Below, one piece after another: positions 45,427-55,157 of a DNA stretch of 57,087 nucleotides (the stretch's first letter is position 1; each line of letters starts with the position of its first letter). Below the pieces are notes generated by a model. It saw nothing but the letters and a program-made list of their open reading frames with translations. It was not told the origin of the DNA and did no database searches. Made by a program: the position numbers and the translations under genes. This DNA comes from Phycisphaerales bacterium. Lineage in GTDB: Bacteria; Planctomycetota; Phycisphaerae; UBA1845. The DNA is taken from assembly GCA_020852275.1 (NCBI GenBank), contig JADZBE010000003.1:1-57087 (forward strand). Reading direction: 5' to 3'.

Positions 45427-47904
45427 TCAAGGGCACGACAGCGGCTCGCAGAGATCGGCATACTCATCAATGCACACCGAACTCGCTCCGCCGCGCTCGG
45501 GCCAGGCGACCCTTCCAATACCGCGGCCTTCAATCGTCACGCAATCTGCCCGGCCGTCATCGAGTATGACCGTGAGTGTCGTCCGTTCCGCAAGCCACGT
45601 CTTGATCGTGACAACTAGGCCGCCGTCGGACTTGCAGCGTGCCCTCAGCCTGCGAATGTTGCCACGATACGCGGGCGTCAGCAGGAAGGCGTGGCGGCGG
45701 CCGTGGAAATAGCCTTCTCCAACGATCTGGTCGGAATTGTTAATGTCGCTTCCTGTTTCGAGATAATCCCAGGAACACCCTTGCGGGAAGGCTCGCGAAA
45801 GATCCCGAGGAACTCCATCTTTCCAAAACACGAGGTGTGAGTACTCGTCGTCCGCGTCCAAACTGCCGACCATGTGGCCGGCATCGTTCAGGCCGAATGC
45901 AATACCACTCCTGCGGCCCATGGTGTCGAGTGCGTGCACCTCGCCGTCCGCCGTCCAGAACGTCGGTACTTCACTGTGGTCCGAGGCCTCGGCGCGTCCA
46001 ACGGAGATGCCGGAATTGTTGATGGCGTTCGCAAAAACATGCCGGCCACCGAGGTTTGAGAGGGCACGATAGCGCTGGCTTTGCGACCACGTAAACGCCG
46101 TGTAGTTCCCATGGCCGTCGCTCCATGTGCCCACGAGCGTTCCCGAGTCGTTGAGATCCGATGCCCACTTGTAGTACGCCTCGGCAGGAAGCTGCACCGC
46201 GGACATCCATCCTGCCCGCCAAAAGAAAATCTGCCTCGCGCCAGCACTGTCGAGCGCTGTTCCAACAACTTCCTCGCGTTCGTTGACGGCATCCGCCGAG
46301 GACTCATCGCCCCCGAGCGTACCCAGATCGACCTTCACGTTTCCCTTCCACATGCAGGCCTTCGCGTCCCCATCGGTCTCATACGCCATCCCCACGATAA
46401 TGCCGTTCTCCGTGATGTCCTCCGCCTCGGCCATCCATCCCCCCAGGTTCCCCAGGTCGATCACCTCGCCACCGCGCCAAAGCACGGCGTGAGTATCGTC
46501 ATCCGGCCAGCCGCCGCGAGACCAGCCGACGACATCGCCGGAGTCATTCATCCGGCTGGCGTAACATTCGTCTCCACCCGGCAGGGCCGGCAACTCGGTG
46601 ACGACGTAATCAAGCGGACGCTCATCGCAACGCGCCCATCGACAACCGTCTTCCAGTCCTTCCAGGCAAACTTCATGCGCGTCCGCTTGGTTGAGCCATC
46701 GCTCCACCGCCACGCCGCGTTCATTCACCATCGGAGCTCGCCCCACCGCGCCGTCCAGAACAACCCCCACGTGCGCGCTGTTGGGCAACGTCGTCTGCAC
46801 TCTCGCTTCAACCGTGCTGCCGCCGCGAACGCGAACATGAAAGCTGTCCAGCCGGGACGAGACCGGCGTCAGCAGGCTGTCGCGCCACCGGGAATGGTCG
46901 AAGTAGAGGCGCATCGAAAGCTGACCCGCGTCATCGATCGCTTCGATCCACGGCGGCCATTCGACATCGAAGCCGCTCGGCACGCCGCCGATCAGCGATC
47001 GCGGCACGCCGTCCAGCCAGATGCACGGCTCAAAATCGTCCGCCTCCGCTCCTCCCACCACGACTCCGGCTTCGTTGATGTCGGTGGCAACGCTGCTCCA
47101 GCCGCCCAAAGTTCCCAGGTCGCGCATGACGCCGGCTTGCCACAGGAAGGCATGTCCAAGCTGCTCCCGTCGGGCCGTTTGCGCGTAGCCGACGACCTGA
47201 CCGGCGTTGTTGATGGCCCAGGCCTCGGCATCCACGCCGCCGAGATTGCCGAGGTCCATCATGACGCCGCCCTGCCAGAGAAACGCCTTGTAGTCGCGGT
47301 CGAGCACGCACGAACCCACGACCTGCCCGAGGTCGTTTACGTCCTTGGGATACGTCATGAACGCGCCGATGGATCCTAGATCAACGATGGAATAGTAGGG
47401 GTCGCCGGGAGTCATCAGATAGCCGGCGTGTCGTCCGTGGAGCAGGCCCCAGCCGATGATCTCGCCTCGATCGTTGTTCTTTTCCGCATGCCGGATGTCC
47501 CATCCGGATTGCGGGTCGATCACGGAGTTCAATTCTATCAGCCCGCCTCCCTCCCAGAGAAACGCGCCGACCTCCTCGGTCTCGATGGAAATGTTCCCAA
47601 CCACAGCCCCGTGGAGGTTGATGCTCACCGCCTCCGCGTCGGCCCAGAAATCCGGATCAAGGTATACCACCGGCTCGCCGGGGCGAACGAGGACCGCGTC
47701 GGTAAAACTGTGACCCGCCAGGCCGACAAAGCCGACCATCACTCCGTCGCGTCCGAGGCCCCGGACTTGAACGGAAACGCCATCCCGTTCCCCCGCGATG
47801 AGCACGGCGTGCTCCTCCGCCGGCCATGCCAGAGAAGCCAGCGCAAGCAGCGAAGCAACAACGGTCGGCACATCGACTGTCATCCATGTCGCCCGGTGAA
47901 CCAT
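45427..47904 (-). CDS. Secreted HAF-repeat protein with shared C-terminal module
   Basis: An 825-residue secreted protein. After a signal peptide (about 1-29) come two sets of HAF-type repeats (about 115-345 and 455-735), each about 50 residues with the pattern HAFLWQAGVMRDLGTLGGWS followed by a D-N-G-V-VG turn, likely beta-propeller blades. Between them and at the end are Cys-containing beta domains; the last (about 751-825: LRARCKSDGG to CEPLSCP) matches the C-terminal module of the proteins at 22807 and 37703, and the middle one (about 375-440) looks like a distant copy. The ATG at 47904 follows AGGAGGT by 7 bases. GC content is lower than in the neighbours. Function unknown. Confidence 0.82.
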   Translation of the reverse strand: MVHRATWMTVDVPTVVASLLALASLAWPAEEHAVLIAGERDGVSVQVRGLGRDGVMVGFVGLAGHSFTDAVLVRPGEPVVYLDPDFWADAEAVSINLHGAVVGNISIETEEVGAFLWEGGGLIELNSVIDPQSGWDIRHAEKNNDRGEIIGWGLLHGRHAGYLMTPGDPYYSIVDLGSIGAFMTYPKDVNDLGQVVGSCVLDRDYKAFLWQGGVMMDLGNLGGVDAEAWAINNAGQVVGYAQTARREQLGHAFLWQAGVMRDLGTLGGWSSVATDINEAGVVVGGAEADDFEPCIWLDGVPRSLIGGVPSGFDVEWPPWIEAIDDAGQLSMRLYFDHSRWRDSLLTPVSSRLDSFHVRVRGGSTVEARVQTTLPNSAHVGVVLDGAVGRAPMVNERGVAVERWLNQADAHEVCLEGLEDGCRWARCDERPLDYVVTELPALPGGDECYASRMNDSGDVVGWSRGGWPDDDTHAVLWRGGEVIDLGNLGGWMAEAEDITENGIIVGMAYETDGDAKACMWKGNVKVDLGTLGGDESSADAVNEREEVVGTALDSAGARQIFFWRAGWMSAVQLPAEAYYKWASDLNDSGTLVGTWSDGHGNYTAFTWSQSQRYRALSNLGGRHVFANAINNSGISVGRAEASDHSEVPTFWTADGEVHALDTMGRRSGIAFGLNDAGHMVGSLDADDEYSHLVFWKDGVPRDLSRAFPQGCSWDYLETGSDINNSDQIVGEGYFHGRRHAFLLTPAYRGNIRRLRARCKSDGGLVVTIKTWLAERTTLTVILDDGRADCVTIEGRGIGRVAWPERGGASSVCIDEYADLCEPLSCP

Positions 47905-48293
47905 GACGGAACCTCCTTCGACTCATGAACGTGATCGCTACGCGCGATTCGCGGATCCCAGGAGTGCCGGCGGGACGGCCGCATGCCCAAGAGCCAGTAC
48001 GGGACTCGCGGGGTGGAGGTTCATTCCTGTTGGGGAGATCGACTCAAGCCCGGGACAGGGGCGGCTTTGGCGCGAGCGCTGGCGCCGCGGTCCGTCCCCG
48101 CTGACTCGGCTTACCAGCGACCGCGACCGGAACCGTTTCGATGTCTCGCACCCCCATCTTCCGACGCGACGCCTTCGAACCGCACACCGCACCGGACGCA
48201 AGGGGTATTCCAAACGCGGGAAGACCCGTATCATGCTTGGACGCCTCCTGAACGGGGCTTGGTGGGCATGTCGCTGGCAAGGGGGCCTGCAGC
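47905..48293. other. Intergenic region upstream of two divergent genes
   Basis: No gene is seen. The minus-strand side carries the AGGAGGT ribosome site of the HAF gene next to 47904. The rest is GC-rich, with no strong dyad or AT-rich promoter that I could identify, and the open frames through it lack ribosome sites and protein-like composition. Confidence 0.5.
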
Positions 48294-48947
48294 ATGGCAG
48301 GGGTCAGGAAACCACGAGCGCGAAAACGCGCTCGCCGCTCCGGCGAAGCCGGCGTCAGTCCGGAAGCCATCGAGAAGGCCACCGGTCAGCCTTGGACACA
48401 CTGGACGCGCGTGCTCGACCGTTTCGACGTGCGGAGCAACGGGCACAAGGCCGCCGCGAGGCATCTGCTTGTCGAGCACGGAGCAAGCCCGTGGTGGTCG
48501 CAGATGCTGACCGTCCGCTACGAACTGGAGCACGGGCTGCGCCAACCTCTGCAGCGCGGCGACAAGACCTTCGCCGTGACCGTGCAGCGCACGATCCACA
48601 CGACGCCGGCCGCCGCGTGGAACGCATGGACCAGCCGCAGCGCGGCCCTGAAGTGGCTGCCCGGACTCAAGTCGCTGGACGCCAGACCGGGGGGAAGGAT
48701 CGCCCCGTTGCTGGACGGCGAGGGCGAGTTCTCGCGCATCGACCGGCACGAGAGACTTCGCATTATCTGGCGGCGTGGGCGGGAACCTGCCGGGATGATC
48801 GAAGTGCGCTTTGCATCCAAGCCCGGCGGCCGCGTGACGATCGGCGTCGGGCACTCGGGGATTTCCGGCAAGCGGGAAGCCGAGCAGCTCAAGAGTCGCT
48901 GGACGGCCTGCGGCGACGCCCTGCGAAACGTCTTGCATGGAGCCTAG
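48294..48947 (+). CDS. DUF4287-SRPBCC fusion protein
   Basis: A 217-residue protein of two domains. The N-terminal part (about 20-88) resembles DUF4287: SPEAIEKATGQPWTHWTRVL and HKAAARHLLVEHGASPWWSQ. The C-terminal part (about 95-215) looks like an AHSA1-type SRPBCC domain, which forms a hydrophobic ligand pocket: VQRTIHTTPAAAWNAWT, WLPGLKSLDARPG and a final helix AEQLKSRWTACGDALRNVL. Both occur in small stress or lipid-binding proteins; the ligand is unknown. The first 20 residues are Arg/Lys-rich. The start is the ATG at 48294 after a G-run. A composite repeat follows the stop directly. Confidence 0.72.
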   Translation: MAGVRKPRARKRARRSGEAGVSPEAIEKATGQPWTHWTRVLDRFDVRSNGHKAAARHLLVEHGASPWWSQMLTVRYELEHGLRQPLQRGDKTFAVTVQRTIHTTPAAAWNAWTSRSAALKWLPGLKSLDARPGGRIAPLLDGEGEFSRIDRHERLRIIWRRGREPAGMIEVRFASKPGGRVTIGVGHSGISGKREAEQLKSRWTACGDALRNVLHGA

Positions 48948-48952
48948 CGGCC

Positions 48953-49161
48953 CGTCGTGGAACTCGAAACCGGACACGGGGCCCGTCACCCCTGCGCCCT
49001 TGTCACCCCCGCGCAGGCGGGGGTCCAGACCTCCCCGGAAAACCGCTGGATTCGCGCCTCCGCGCAGGCCAGTGCCGCCTTCTCGCCAGTTGCTCACATC
49101 TTAATCTGCGTCATCTGCGCAATCTGTGGATCATCATTTCATCCGCAGATTTCGCAGATGG
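48953..49161. repeat. Composite dyad repeat plus ATCTGCG element
   Basis: 48953-49070 matches the element at 7051-7183: GTGGAACTCGAAACCGG, CCCCCGCGCAGGCGGGGG and GGAAAACCGCTGGATTC. It is followed at 49098-49161 by an inverted element of ATCTGCG units (ATCTTAATCTGCGTCATCTG ... CCGCAGATTTCGCAGATGG). The second element ends inside the relic hicA gene. Confidence 0.8.
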
Positions 49162-49242
49162 AGGAACATTCGCAGACCCTCCAGAAGCCGCGGCCCGGCG
49201 CTCGATCACCTGGCCGCGCTCCATCCCGCTCACTTGCTTCAT
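49111..49242 (-). pseudogene. hicA toxin remnant, truncated by a repeat
   Basis: The reading frame begins MKQVSGMERGQVIERR, close to the start of HicA mRNA interferases, and its ATG overlaps the stop of the upstream hicB-like gene (ATGA), as in hicBA operons. After about residue 17 the match stops; the conserved GSHH-type region is missing and the sequence runs into the ATCTGCG repeat, ending after 43 residues. It is therefore a broken gene with no expected activity. Confidence 0.5.
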
Positions 49243-49455
49243 GCGGCGAACTCGAACAAGCGTTCGGCGGGGTCTGACGTCTGTGGCTGCACGTCAAGAG
49301 ATAGGCAACCCTCGACGGAATCATAGAGGTTATAGAGAAGTTCCTCGAAGGCATCCCCCTGCGTGGCGCACCCGGGGAATGGCAGGCACCTGGGTCCAGT
49401 AATCGCCTTCTTCCGCGTCGTGGATGATGACTTTGAGCTTCCTATGCGAGATCAT
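49239..49455 (-). pseudogene. hicB-like antitoxin with a one-base frameshift
   Basis: From the ATG at 49455 the frame encodes MISHRKLKVIIHDAEEGDYW and TQVPAIP, the start of a HicB/UPF0150 domain. It then goes off frame at a CCCCGGG run (about 49371-49377). Dropping one C restores GCATQGDAFEELLYNLYDSV and a normal end before the hicA-like start, giving about 71 residues. The VPAIPGC-T-GD pattern is that of HicB. It may be a true pseudogene or a sequencing error; the truncated hicA next to it favours decay. Confidence 0.6.
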
Positions 49456-49519
49456 ACACGGCGACGCAAGGCCAAGAATAGGCCCCGCGCAGCAGACTTC
49501 ACCCGAACGCTCAAAGTCA

Positions 49520-49723
49520 TCACCGATCGCGTAGAAGAGTCTCGGAAGCCGGCGTACCTGGTAGTTCCACTGGCGTCACATCGCGAAATCGGGACGCCCC
49601 GTTGGCGCCGCGGCCGCCTTGCTGCGAGGGGGGGGCGTCCGGCCGTAAGGCAAGGAAATCCCGCTCTGAGAGTAATACGAAACGTTCGCCGTGGATCTCA
49701 ATCGTTTGGATAGTGATGGCATC
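49520..49723 (-). pseudogene. Antitoxin-like relic without a start codon
   Basis: An open stretch of about 67 codons encodes ITIQTIEIHGERFVLLSERD, FLALRPDAP and, at the end, RFRDVTPVELPGTPASETLL, resembling small RelB/Phd-like antitoxins. No ATG, GTG or TTG is in frame before the match; an ATG at about 49718 is one frame off, so the 5' end seems frameshifted. The stop (TGA) overlaps an ATG of a 22-codon remnant. It lies between the rpoD end and the hicBA relic. Confidence 0.4.
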
Positions 49724-49743
49724 ACCTTGGATCTACCGCCCAA

Positions 49744-51504
49744 TTACCCCCCCTGGTTCACCACATCAAGCTGGTCCAAAAACCCCTCCAGCTTGCGCGA
49801 GCGCACCGGGTGTTGCAGTTTGCGGATGGCCTTGGCTTCGACTTGGCGGACGCGCTCGCGGGTGACCTTGAAGATCTTGCCGACCTCCTCGAGCGTGTAG
49901 GTGTAGCCGTCGCCGATGCCGTAGCGCAGCTTGATGATTTCGCGCTCGCGGTAGGTGAGCGTCTTGAGCACGTCCTCGATGCGGTCGCGCAGCATCTCGC
50001 CGCCCGCGGTGGAGATCGGCGACTCGACGCGGTCGTCCTCGACAAAGTCGCCGAAGTACGAGTCCTCGCTCTCGCCGACGGGCTTGTCCAGCGAGATCGG
50101 CTGCCGCGAAATCTTCAGCACGCGGCGCACTTCCGACAGCGGCATCTTGGCGCGCTTGGCGATTTCCTCCGTCGTCGGCTCGCGTCCCAGGTCCTGAAGC
50201 AGCTCGCGGCTGATGTTGCGCAGCCGGCTCATGGTCTCGATCATGTGCACGGGGATGCGGATCGTCCGCGCGTGGTCGGCGATGGCGCGCGTGATGGCCT
50301 GGCGGATCCACCACGTCGCATAGGTGCTGAACTTGTAGCCGCGCTTGTACTCATACTTGTCCACGGCGCGCATCAGCCCGGTGTTGCCTTCCTGAATGAT
50401 GTCGAGGAAGCCCAGCCCGCGGTTGCGGTATTTCTTGGCGATGCTGACCACGAGGCGCAGGTTGCCGCCGGACAGCTTGCGCTTGGCGTCCTCATACTCG
50501 CTGAAAACGCGCTGAATGACGCGCAGCCGGTCGGTCAGGGTGCCGTTGTGCGTGAGGCAGAGCGACTCGATGCCCGTCTGCTCCTCGCGCATGGCCTGGA
50601 AGTCCTCGTCGGAGACGGTGCGGCGCTTCTTCTGGGCCTCGATGCGCTGCTGAAGCTGGTTGAGCTTCATGTGCAACCCGCGGACCTTTTTCATCAGCGG
50701 CTGGATGCGGCTGGTGCGCAGCGACAGCTCTTCGAGCAGCTTGGCGATGCGGCGCGCGCGGCGCTTCAGCGTCAGCTCGACTTCCTTGCGGTCGGCCGCG
50801 GCGGTGCGCTTGCCCTCCATCTCCTCCCACGCTTCCTCGTTGAGGCGCAGAAGCTGACGGACGGACTCGAGATTGCCGGGCATGCGCGCGGTGATGCGCG
50901 CCTTGGCCGCGTGCTCGGACGTCGAGATTTTCATCGTCCGGTCGAAGGGCAGACGGTTGTCCTGCACCTGCTCGAGAATCTCCACGGCCAGCCGCGAGCA
51001 ATAATGAATCTCCAGCACCTTCTGGCGGAAGACCATGCGCGTCAGCTCGATCTTCTTGGCGAGGCGGATCTCCTCGTCGCGCGTCAGCAGCGGGATCTCG
51101 CCCATCTGCGTGAGGTACATGCGGACGGGATCGTCGATGCGCTTGCCGGCTGGCTCTTCGACGGGCGGCAAGTCCTCGGCGGACCCTTCCTCCGACGACG
51201 CCGGTTCACCGTCGAGAACGGCGCCCTTCCCGCCTGAGCTGCCGCGAGAGCCGCTTCCGCGAGTGAGCCTGCGGCGCTTATCCGCGGCCGCGGCGTCGTG
51301 CTGATCGAGGACGTCGATCTCCGCGTCTTCGAGCCGCAGGAGGATCTTGTCTGCAACGTCCGGGTCGACGGCTTCGTCGGGCAAGAACGTGTTCATGTCG
51401 TCCCACGTGACGTAGGACTGCTCGGCCGCGCGGGCCAGGAGCTTCTCCACCGCGGCTTCCACCGGCGGCGACAATGCGACGTTGGTCTGATGCTCTGATT
51501 GCAT
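49744..51504 (-). CDS. rpoD: RNA polymerase primary sigma factor RpoD
   Basis: A 586-residue sigma-70 factor, which directs RNA polymerase to housekeeping promoters. Order: region 1.1 (about 10-80), a variable Gly/Ser linker, region 1.2 with [20 protein letters not shown] (about 125-144), a charged non-conserved region, region 2 with [20 protein letters not shown] and [20 protein letters not shown] (about 345-415), region 3, and region 4 with [20 protein letters not shown] (about 540-560). The ATG is at 51504. dnaG ends 9 bases upstream, so the two form the macromolecular-synthesis pair, here without rpsU. The stop is preceded by a run of Gly codons. Confidence 0.96.
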   Translation of the reverse strand: MQSEHQTNVALSPPVEAAVEKLLARAAEQSYVTWDDMNTFLPDEAVDPDVADKILLRLEDAEIDVLDQHDAAAADKRRRLTRGSGSRGSSGGKGAVLDGEPASSEEGSAEDLPPVEEPAGKRIDDPVRMYLTQMGEIPLLTRDEEIRLAKKIELTRMVFRQKVLEIHYCSRLAVEILEQVQDNRLPFDRTMKISTSEHAAKARITARMPGNLESVRQLLRLNEEAWEEMEGKRTAAADRKEVELTLKRRARRIAKLLEELSLRTSRIQPLMKKVRGLHMKLNQLQQRIEAQKKRRTVSDEDFQAMREEQTGIESLCLTHNGTLTDRLRVIQRVFSEYEDAKRKLSGGNLRLVVSIAKKYRNRGLGFLDIIQEGNTGLMRAVDKYEYKRGYKFSTYATWWIRQAITRAIADHARTIRIPVHMIETMSRLRNISRELLQDLGREPTTEEIAKRAKMPLSEVRRVLKISRQPISLDKPVGESEDSYFGDFVEDDRVESPISTAGGEMLRDRIEDVLKTLTYREREIIKLRYGIGDGYTYTLEEVGKIFKVTRERVRQVEAKAIRKLQHPVRSRKLEGFLDQLDVVNQGG

Positions 51505-51513
51505 ATAGGGAAT

Positions 51514-53406
51514 CTATGACTCCACGGGCGACTGGGAGACCGCGGCTTCGCCTTCGTTCCGCGGCGGAAGATCACCCGAGATTCGTCCTCTGAAACGGCG
51601 CGGCGCAAAGTGGCGGGCTTTCGTCAGTCCGTCCAGATACTCGTGCGCCGCCGCCTGCGCCGTGGCATCGTCCTCCGACAACGGACGGCTGATGGCCTCC
51701 ACGAAGTTTCCTCTCAATCCCGACAACTGTCGCTCGTGCTGGGCGGCATCCCATCGGGCGAGCGCGGCCTGCACGGACGCCGCCGGATTGCCGCGGCGCT
51801 GCGCCTCGTCCGCAAGGTCGATCGCGCGCTGAGCCATCAAAGGCTCCTCGCACCGGGCCAGCACTTCGCCCAGATCGAATTCGCCGTAGGCGTCGAAAAG
51901 CTCCAGCGTCACACCGGCCAAGCCGCGATCCATCGCCGAGCCAAACGGTGCGCAGCGCAGCACCTCGCCCGCGTCGGCGCAGTACCCGCCGTCGCTGAGC
52001 ACCACCCCCAGCAACACCAGCGCCGCCGACTCGCAGCCGTCCGCCGACCGGGCCTGCGGCTCGACCGCCGCCGCCGCGCGCGAGCTGGATCCCGGCGACT
52101 CCGCCCGGCGCTGCAACCTCGACATGAGGCGATGGACTTCCCTCGGATCGAGGGACAGAAGCCCCGCGACCTGATTAACCACCAATCCTCTGCCAATCAC
52201 ATCCAGAGCGTCGGACGCACAGGCCTTCGCCACCAAACCCACGAAGTGGGTGACGGCCTCGTGACGACCCTTCAGGTCACCTCCGTTGAAGCTGCGGTTC
52301 AATCGTTGCCACTTGAATTCTAGCGCATCCGTGGAGGAATTCAACATGGCCTCAAACTCTTTCGGATCATGGGCTTGCAGAAAGTCCGCCGGGTCTTTCC
52401 CGTCTGTGATATTCGCCAGCCGAACGGTCAGTCGCCGCGGAAGGGCGACCTCGATCGCCCGGTCCGCCGCGGCCTCGCCCGCCCGGTCCGAGTCGAACAG
52501 AAAGATGGCGGATGAGGCGTAGCGGCGCAGCAGGTCCACCTGGGCCTCCGTCAGGGCCGTCCCCAAGGCGGCCACGGTTTCGCCGAAACCGGCCTGGTGC
52601 GCCATGATGGCATCGACGTAGCCCTCGGTGACGACCGCCCTGCCGACCTCGGTCATCCGTTGACGAGCCTGCGCCAAGGCGTACAGCCCGTGCCCCTTCT
52701 CGAACAGCTCCGTCTGCCGCGTGTTGAGATACTTGGCCTTATGATCGACCAGCGTCCGCCCGCCGAACCCGACGACGCGGTTCATCGCGTCGCGGATGGG
52801 GAACATCAGCCGGTCCTGGAACGCGGGATACACCCGTCCGCTGTCGCTCTCACGCAGCAGGTCAGCGGCCAGCAGGACGGCCGAGCTGAAGCCGGCGCGG
52901 CGCGCCCGCTCGGTGAGCACGTCCGCGTTGCCGGCGGCGAAGCCCAACTCGAACGTGGCTTCGGTTTCCGGCAGAATCCCGCGCCGGCGGACATAAGCCC
53001 GCGCGGCGGCGCCGGCCTGCGTTTTCAGCAATTCCTCGCGGAAAAACGCGCACGCCCACTCGTTGACCTTGGCGAGGTCGGCGCGGTCCGGTCCCTCGCT
53101 GACCCGACCCGGTCCGCGGCGCAGCGTGATCCCCGCGCGATCGGCCAGCATCTTGAGCGCCTCGGGGAAGGAGACGTTCTCCATGTGCTGGACGAAGGTG
53201 AAGACGTCCCCGCCGCGCCCGCAACCGAAGCACTTGAAGAACCCCCGCAGGGCGTGAACGGTGAAGGACGGGGTTTTCTCCTGATGAAAGGGGCACAGCC
53301 CGGTGTAGCGGTCGCCGCGCTGCTTGAGCGCAACGTGCTGTGAGACCACGTCCACAAGCGGGACGCGGTCCCGAATCTCGCGCTTGATGGCATCCAGATC
53401 GCGCAA
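51514..53406 (-). CDS. dnaG: DNA primase DnaG
   Basis: A 630-residue primase that makes RNA primers for DNA replication. The N-terminal zinc domain (about 1-98) has CPFHQEKTPSF and FFKCFGCGRGGD, giving the CxxH...CxxC zinc site. The catalytic core (about 110-420) includes the TOPRIM motifs VVTEGYVDAIMAHQAG and FLFDSDRAGEAAADRA. The C-terminal helicase-binding region (about 450-610) is divergent and Ala-rich. I use the TTG at 53406, as the family start lies at RDLDAIKREIRDRVPLVDVV; no ATG is available there. rpoD follows after 9 bases and a strong promoter lies about 120 bases upstream. Confidence 0.95.
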   Translation of the reverse strand: MRDLDAIKREIRDRVPLVDVVSQHVALKQRGDRYTGLCPFHQEKTPSFTVHALRGFFKCFGCGRGGDVFTFVQHMENVSFPEALKMLADRAGITLRRGPGRVSEGPDRADLAKVNEWACAFFREELLKTQAGAAARAYVRRRGILPETEATFELGFAAGNADVLTERARRAGFSSAVLLAADLLRESDSGRVYPAFQDRLMFPIRDAMNRVVGFGGRTLVDHKAKYLNTRQTELFEKGHGLYALAQARQRMTEVGRAVVTEGYVDAIMAHQAGFGETVAALGTALTEAQVDLLRRYASSAIFLFDSDRAGEAAADRAIEVALPRRLTVRLANITDGKDPADFLQAHDPKEFEAMLNSSTDALEFKWQRLNRSFNGGDLKGRHEAVTHFVGLVAKACASDALDVIGRGLVVNQVAGLLSLDPREVHRLMSRLQRRAESPGSSSRAAAAVEPQARSADGCESAALVLLGVVLSDGGYCADAGEVLRCAPFGSAMDRGLAGVTLELFDAYGEFDLGEVLARCEEPLMAQRAIDLADEAQRRGNPAASVQAALARWDAAQHERQLSGLRGNFVEAISRPLSEDDATAQAAAHEYLDGLTKARHFAPRRFRGRISGDLPPRNEGEAAVSQSPVES

Positions 53407-53873
53407 CGCGGTTTCAGGTGTACGGAGAATCGGCTTGGGTCTTGGAAATCGACGCCAAAATAAGGCAGGAAACCGCCGCGCGTCCCGTTGGGTGTGCGCC
53501 GCAGCACGTTCCGAGTATTAAGACTATACCTCACGTTTTCGGTCCGGTCAAATCGAAGGGCGAAGTTTGAGGAGCGACCGCAGGGCAATCGAATCTTGCG
53601 AGATGCCTGGCGCGCGGGCGGCACGGGTGCGCAGCCGCGGACACATGGGGCGGGCGAAAGTGGGTGGGTGGCTCATTCCCCATGACTTGGCGAGCGTGCC
53701 AGGCGCTGCCACGATGGTACGCACTCAGAATACGGTTGCCTTGGAGGCGCGACCGCAGGGCAACCGCACGGAACGCGGCGGGGGAGCAACCGAACGCGCG
53801 TTACGACTCGCCGGTCGTGAATGTGGCACGGGTTCACGGCAGCAAAGCCGGGCGGCCATTGAAAGCAGTCCCC
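53407..53873. other. Intergenic region with dnaG promoter and repeat copies
   Basis: It contains the dnaG promoter at 53523-53551. From about 53568 it holds GAGCGACCGCAGGGCAATCG and GCGACCGCAGGGCAACCG (about 53750-53767), copies of the family at 5171-5195 in reverse orientation, plus GGCACGGGT fragments as at 41270. No gene is supported. Confidence 0.65.
53523..53551 (-). promoter_or_regulatory. Promoter of dnaG-rpoD
   Basis: On the minus strand TTGACC (53546-53551) and TATAGT (53523-53528) are spaced by 17 bases, a near-consensus sigma-70 promoter. Transcription would start near 53515, giving a leader of about 110 bases before the dnaG TTG. Confidence 0.7.
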
Positions 53874-54974
53874 TTACGGGATAAGCGGTTTGACGGATCC
53901 CCCCCTTCGAGGGTCACGGGGCAGGCGTCCGATCCACAGGAGTGCCTGCCCATGACCGTCGGGCGCGAGGGCCGTGCCGGAGATGTACACGCGGCCAGCG
54001 TCGATCGCTACTGATTTCGCCGACGACCGGGACCACCCGGACGGGAGGAGGTCTTGCAGGTTGAAGAAACTCTCAGAATCATCGCCGATCCAGAATCCGG
54101 CTTCAGCAGCGGCACCAGCGTCGATGTAGCCAACGTGAATCGACCCGGTTGTGTCGTACACCCAGGACTCGCGCGCGTACGAAGGATGCAGATCCACGAG
54201 GCTCTCCGGAGTCCCCCGCCACAGCAGGGCGTGATCGTAGCTGCCGAATAGCCCGACACCGACCTGGACGCCCCGTACCATGCCGAGGATAGATGAGGAG
54301 CTTGCAACTTCCGGATGCATATCGAGATAGCTCTCGGCACTTCCGCGCCACAGCACGGCGTGAATTTGGCCGAACGACACTATGTTGGCGTCTCCCCCTT
54401 GAAATTCACCGTCGGTACTGTTCGCGCTCGAGTAACGAGCGGAGGCTGGGTGAAGGTCGACGTAGCTCTCAGGGGTTCCGCGCCACAGCATCGCGTGATA
54501 CTGGTTATCGCAGCGGCAGGCGGCGTAGCCGACCTGTTGATTGCCAGTGACGTCTTTAGCGCCCGCGAAACGGTAAGAACCGTACGGTGTCAGATTGATG
54601 GCGCTTTCGGCGGTGCCTCTCCATAACATGGCAGCCGGATCGCCGAATACCTTTACCTCGCCTACCTGCCACGGTCCATCCATTCCGTAAACGCAACCTC
54701 TCAACCAATCGGTCGGCAACAGATCCGTGTATTCGTCGGCGCGGCCATTCCAGATAACGGGATGATCTCGAAAGGGGCCTCCGTCGAGCTGAATCTCAAT
54801 CGACCCGCCCTGCCAACCTCCGGCCGCAGCCAGTCCGTCGGAAGCCTTGGCGCCTTGGGGATGCAAGATGACCACCCGCCAGCGCTCGCCTGCCGCTGCG
54901 GCCCCTGCTGCTGTAAGGACGATGCCGATTGCCAAAAAAGCGGGAACCCGCGCGGTCCATCTTGAGGCCATCAT
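53874..54974 (-). CDS. Secreted repeat protein, likely beta-propeller
   Basis: A 366-residue protein with a signal peptide (about 1-28, Ala-rich end) and five to six repeats of about 50 residues with the core HALLWRGTPESLVDLHPSYA (variants AMLWRGTAESAINLTPYGSY, AVLWRGSAESYLDMHPEVAS). The spacing and W-x-G pattern resemble the HAF blades of the protein at 45427, so a propeller is likely. It lacks the Cys-containing C-terminal module. Function unknown; extracellular. The ATG at 54974 follows GGGAG by about 9 bases, with a promoter just upstream. The GC content is lower than that of dnaG. Confidence 0.78.
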   Translation of the reverse strand: MMASRWTARVPAFLAIGIVLTAAGAAAAGERWRVVILHPQGAKASDGLAAAGGWQGGSIEIQLDGGPFRDHPVIWNGRADEYTDLLPTDWLRGCVYGMDGPWQVGEVKVFGDPAAMLWRGTAESAINLTPYGSYRFAGAKDVTGNQQVGYAACRCDNQYHAMLWRGTPESYVDLHPASARYSSANSTDGEFQGGDANIVSFGQIHAVLWRGSAESYLDMHPEVASSSSILGMVRGVQVGVGLFGSYDHALLWRGTPESLVDLHPSYARESWVYDTTGSIHVGYIDAGAAAEAGFWIGDDSESFFNLQDLLPSGWSRSSAKSVAIDAGRVYISGTALAPDGHGQALLWIGRLPRDPRRGGSVKPLIP

Positions 54975-54992
54975 CTGAGTTGCTCCCGCCTC

Positions 54993-55022
54993 ATTTTACC
55001 CGGACCGACGTGGCGGATTCAA
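54993..55022 (-). promoter_or_regulatory. Promoter of the secreted repeat protein
   Basis: The minus strand has TTGAAT (55017-55022), an 18-base spacer and TAAAAT (54993-54998). The leader would be only about 12 bases, just covering the ribosome site. Confidence 0.5.
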
Positions 55023-55157
55023 CACGGAAAGAATGCGGGGATTCCATGATCTCCCGGAGCGTTTTTCGCCCATAACGGCGAATCGCTCGCGGGGAGGACG
55101 GCGCTCAGTTTAGGCCGGCCCTGACTGGATGCCCCGCGTGGCTCTGTCTGCCCATAC

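Noticed and set aside
49363..49713. Plus-strand frame of 116 codons
   Set aside because: It is antisense to the hicB-like and antitoxin-like relics, which show family motifs on the minus strand.
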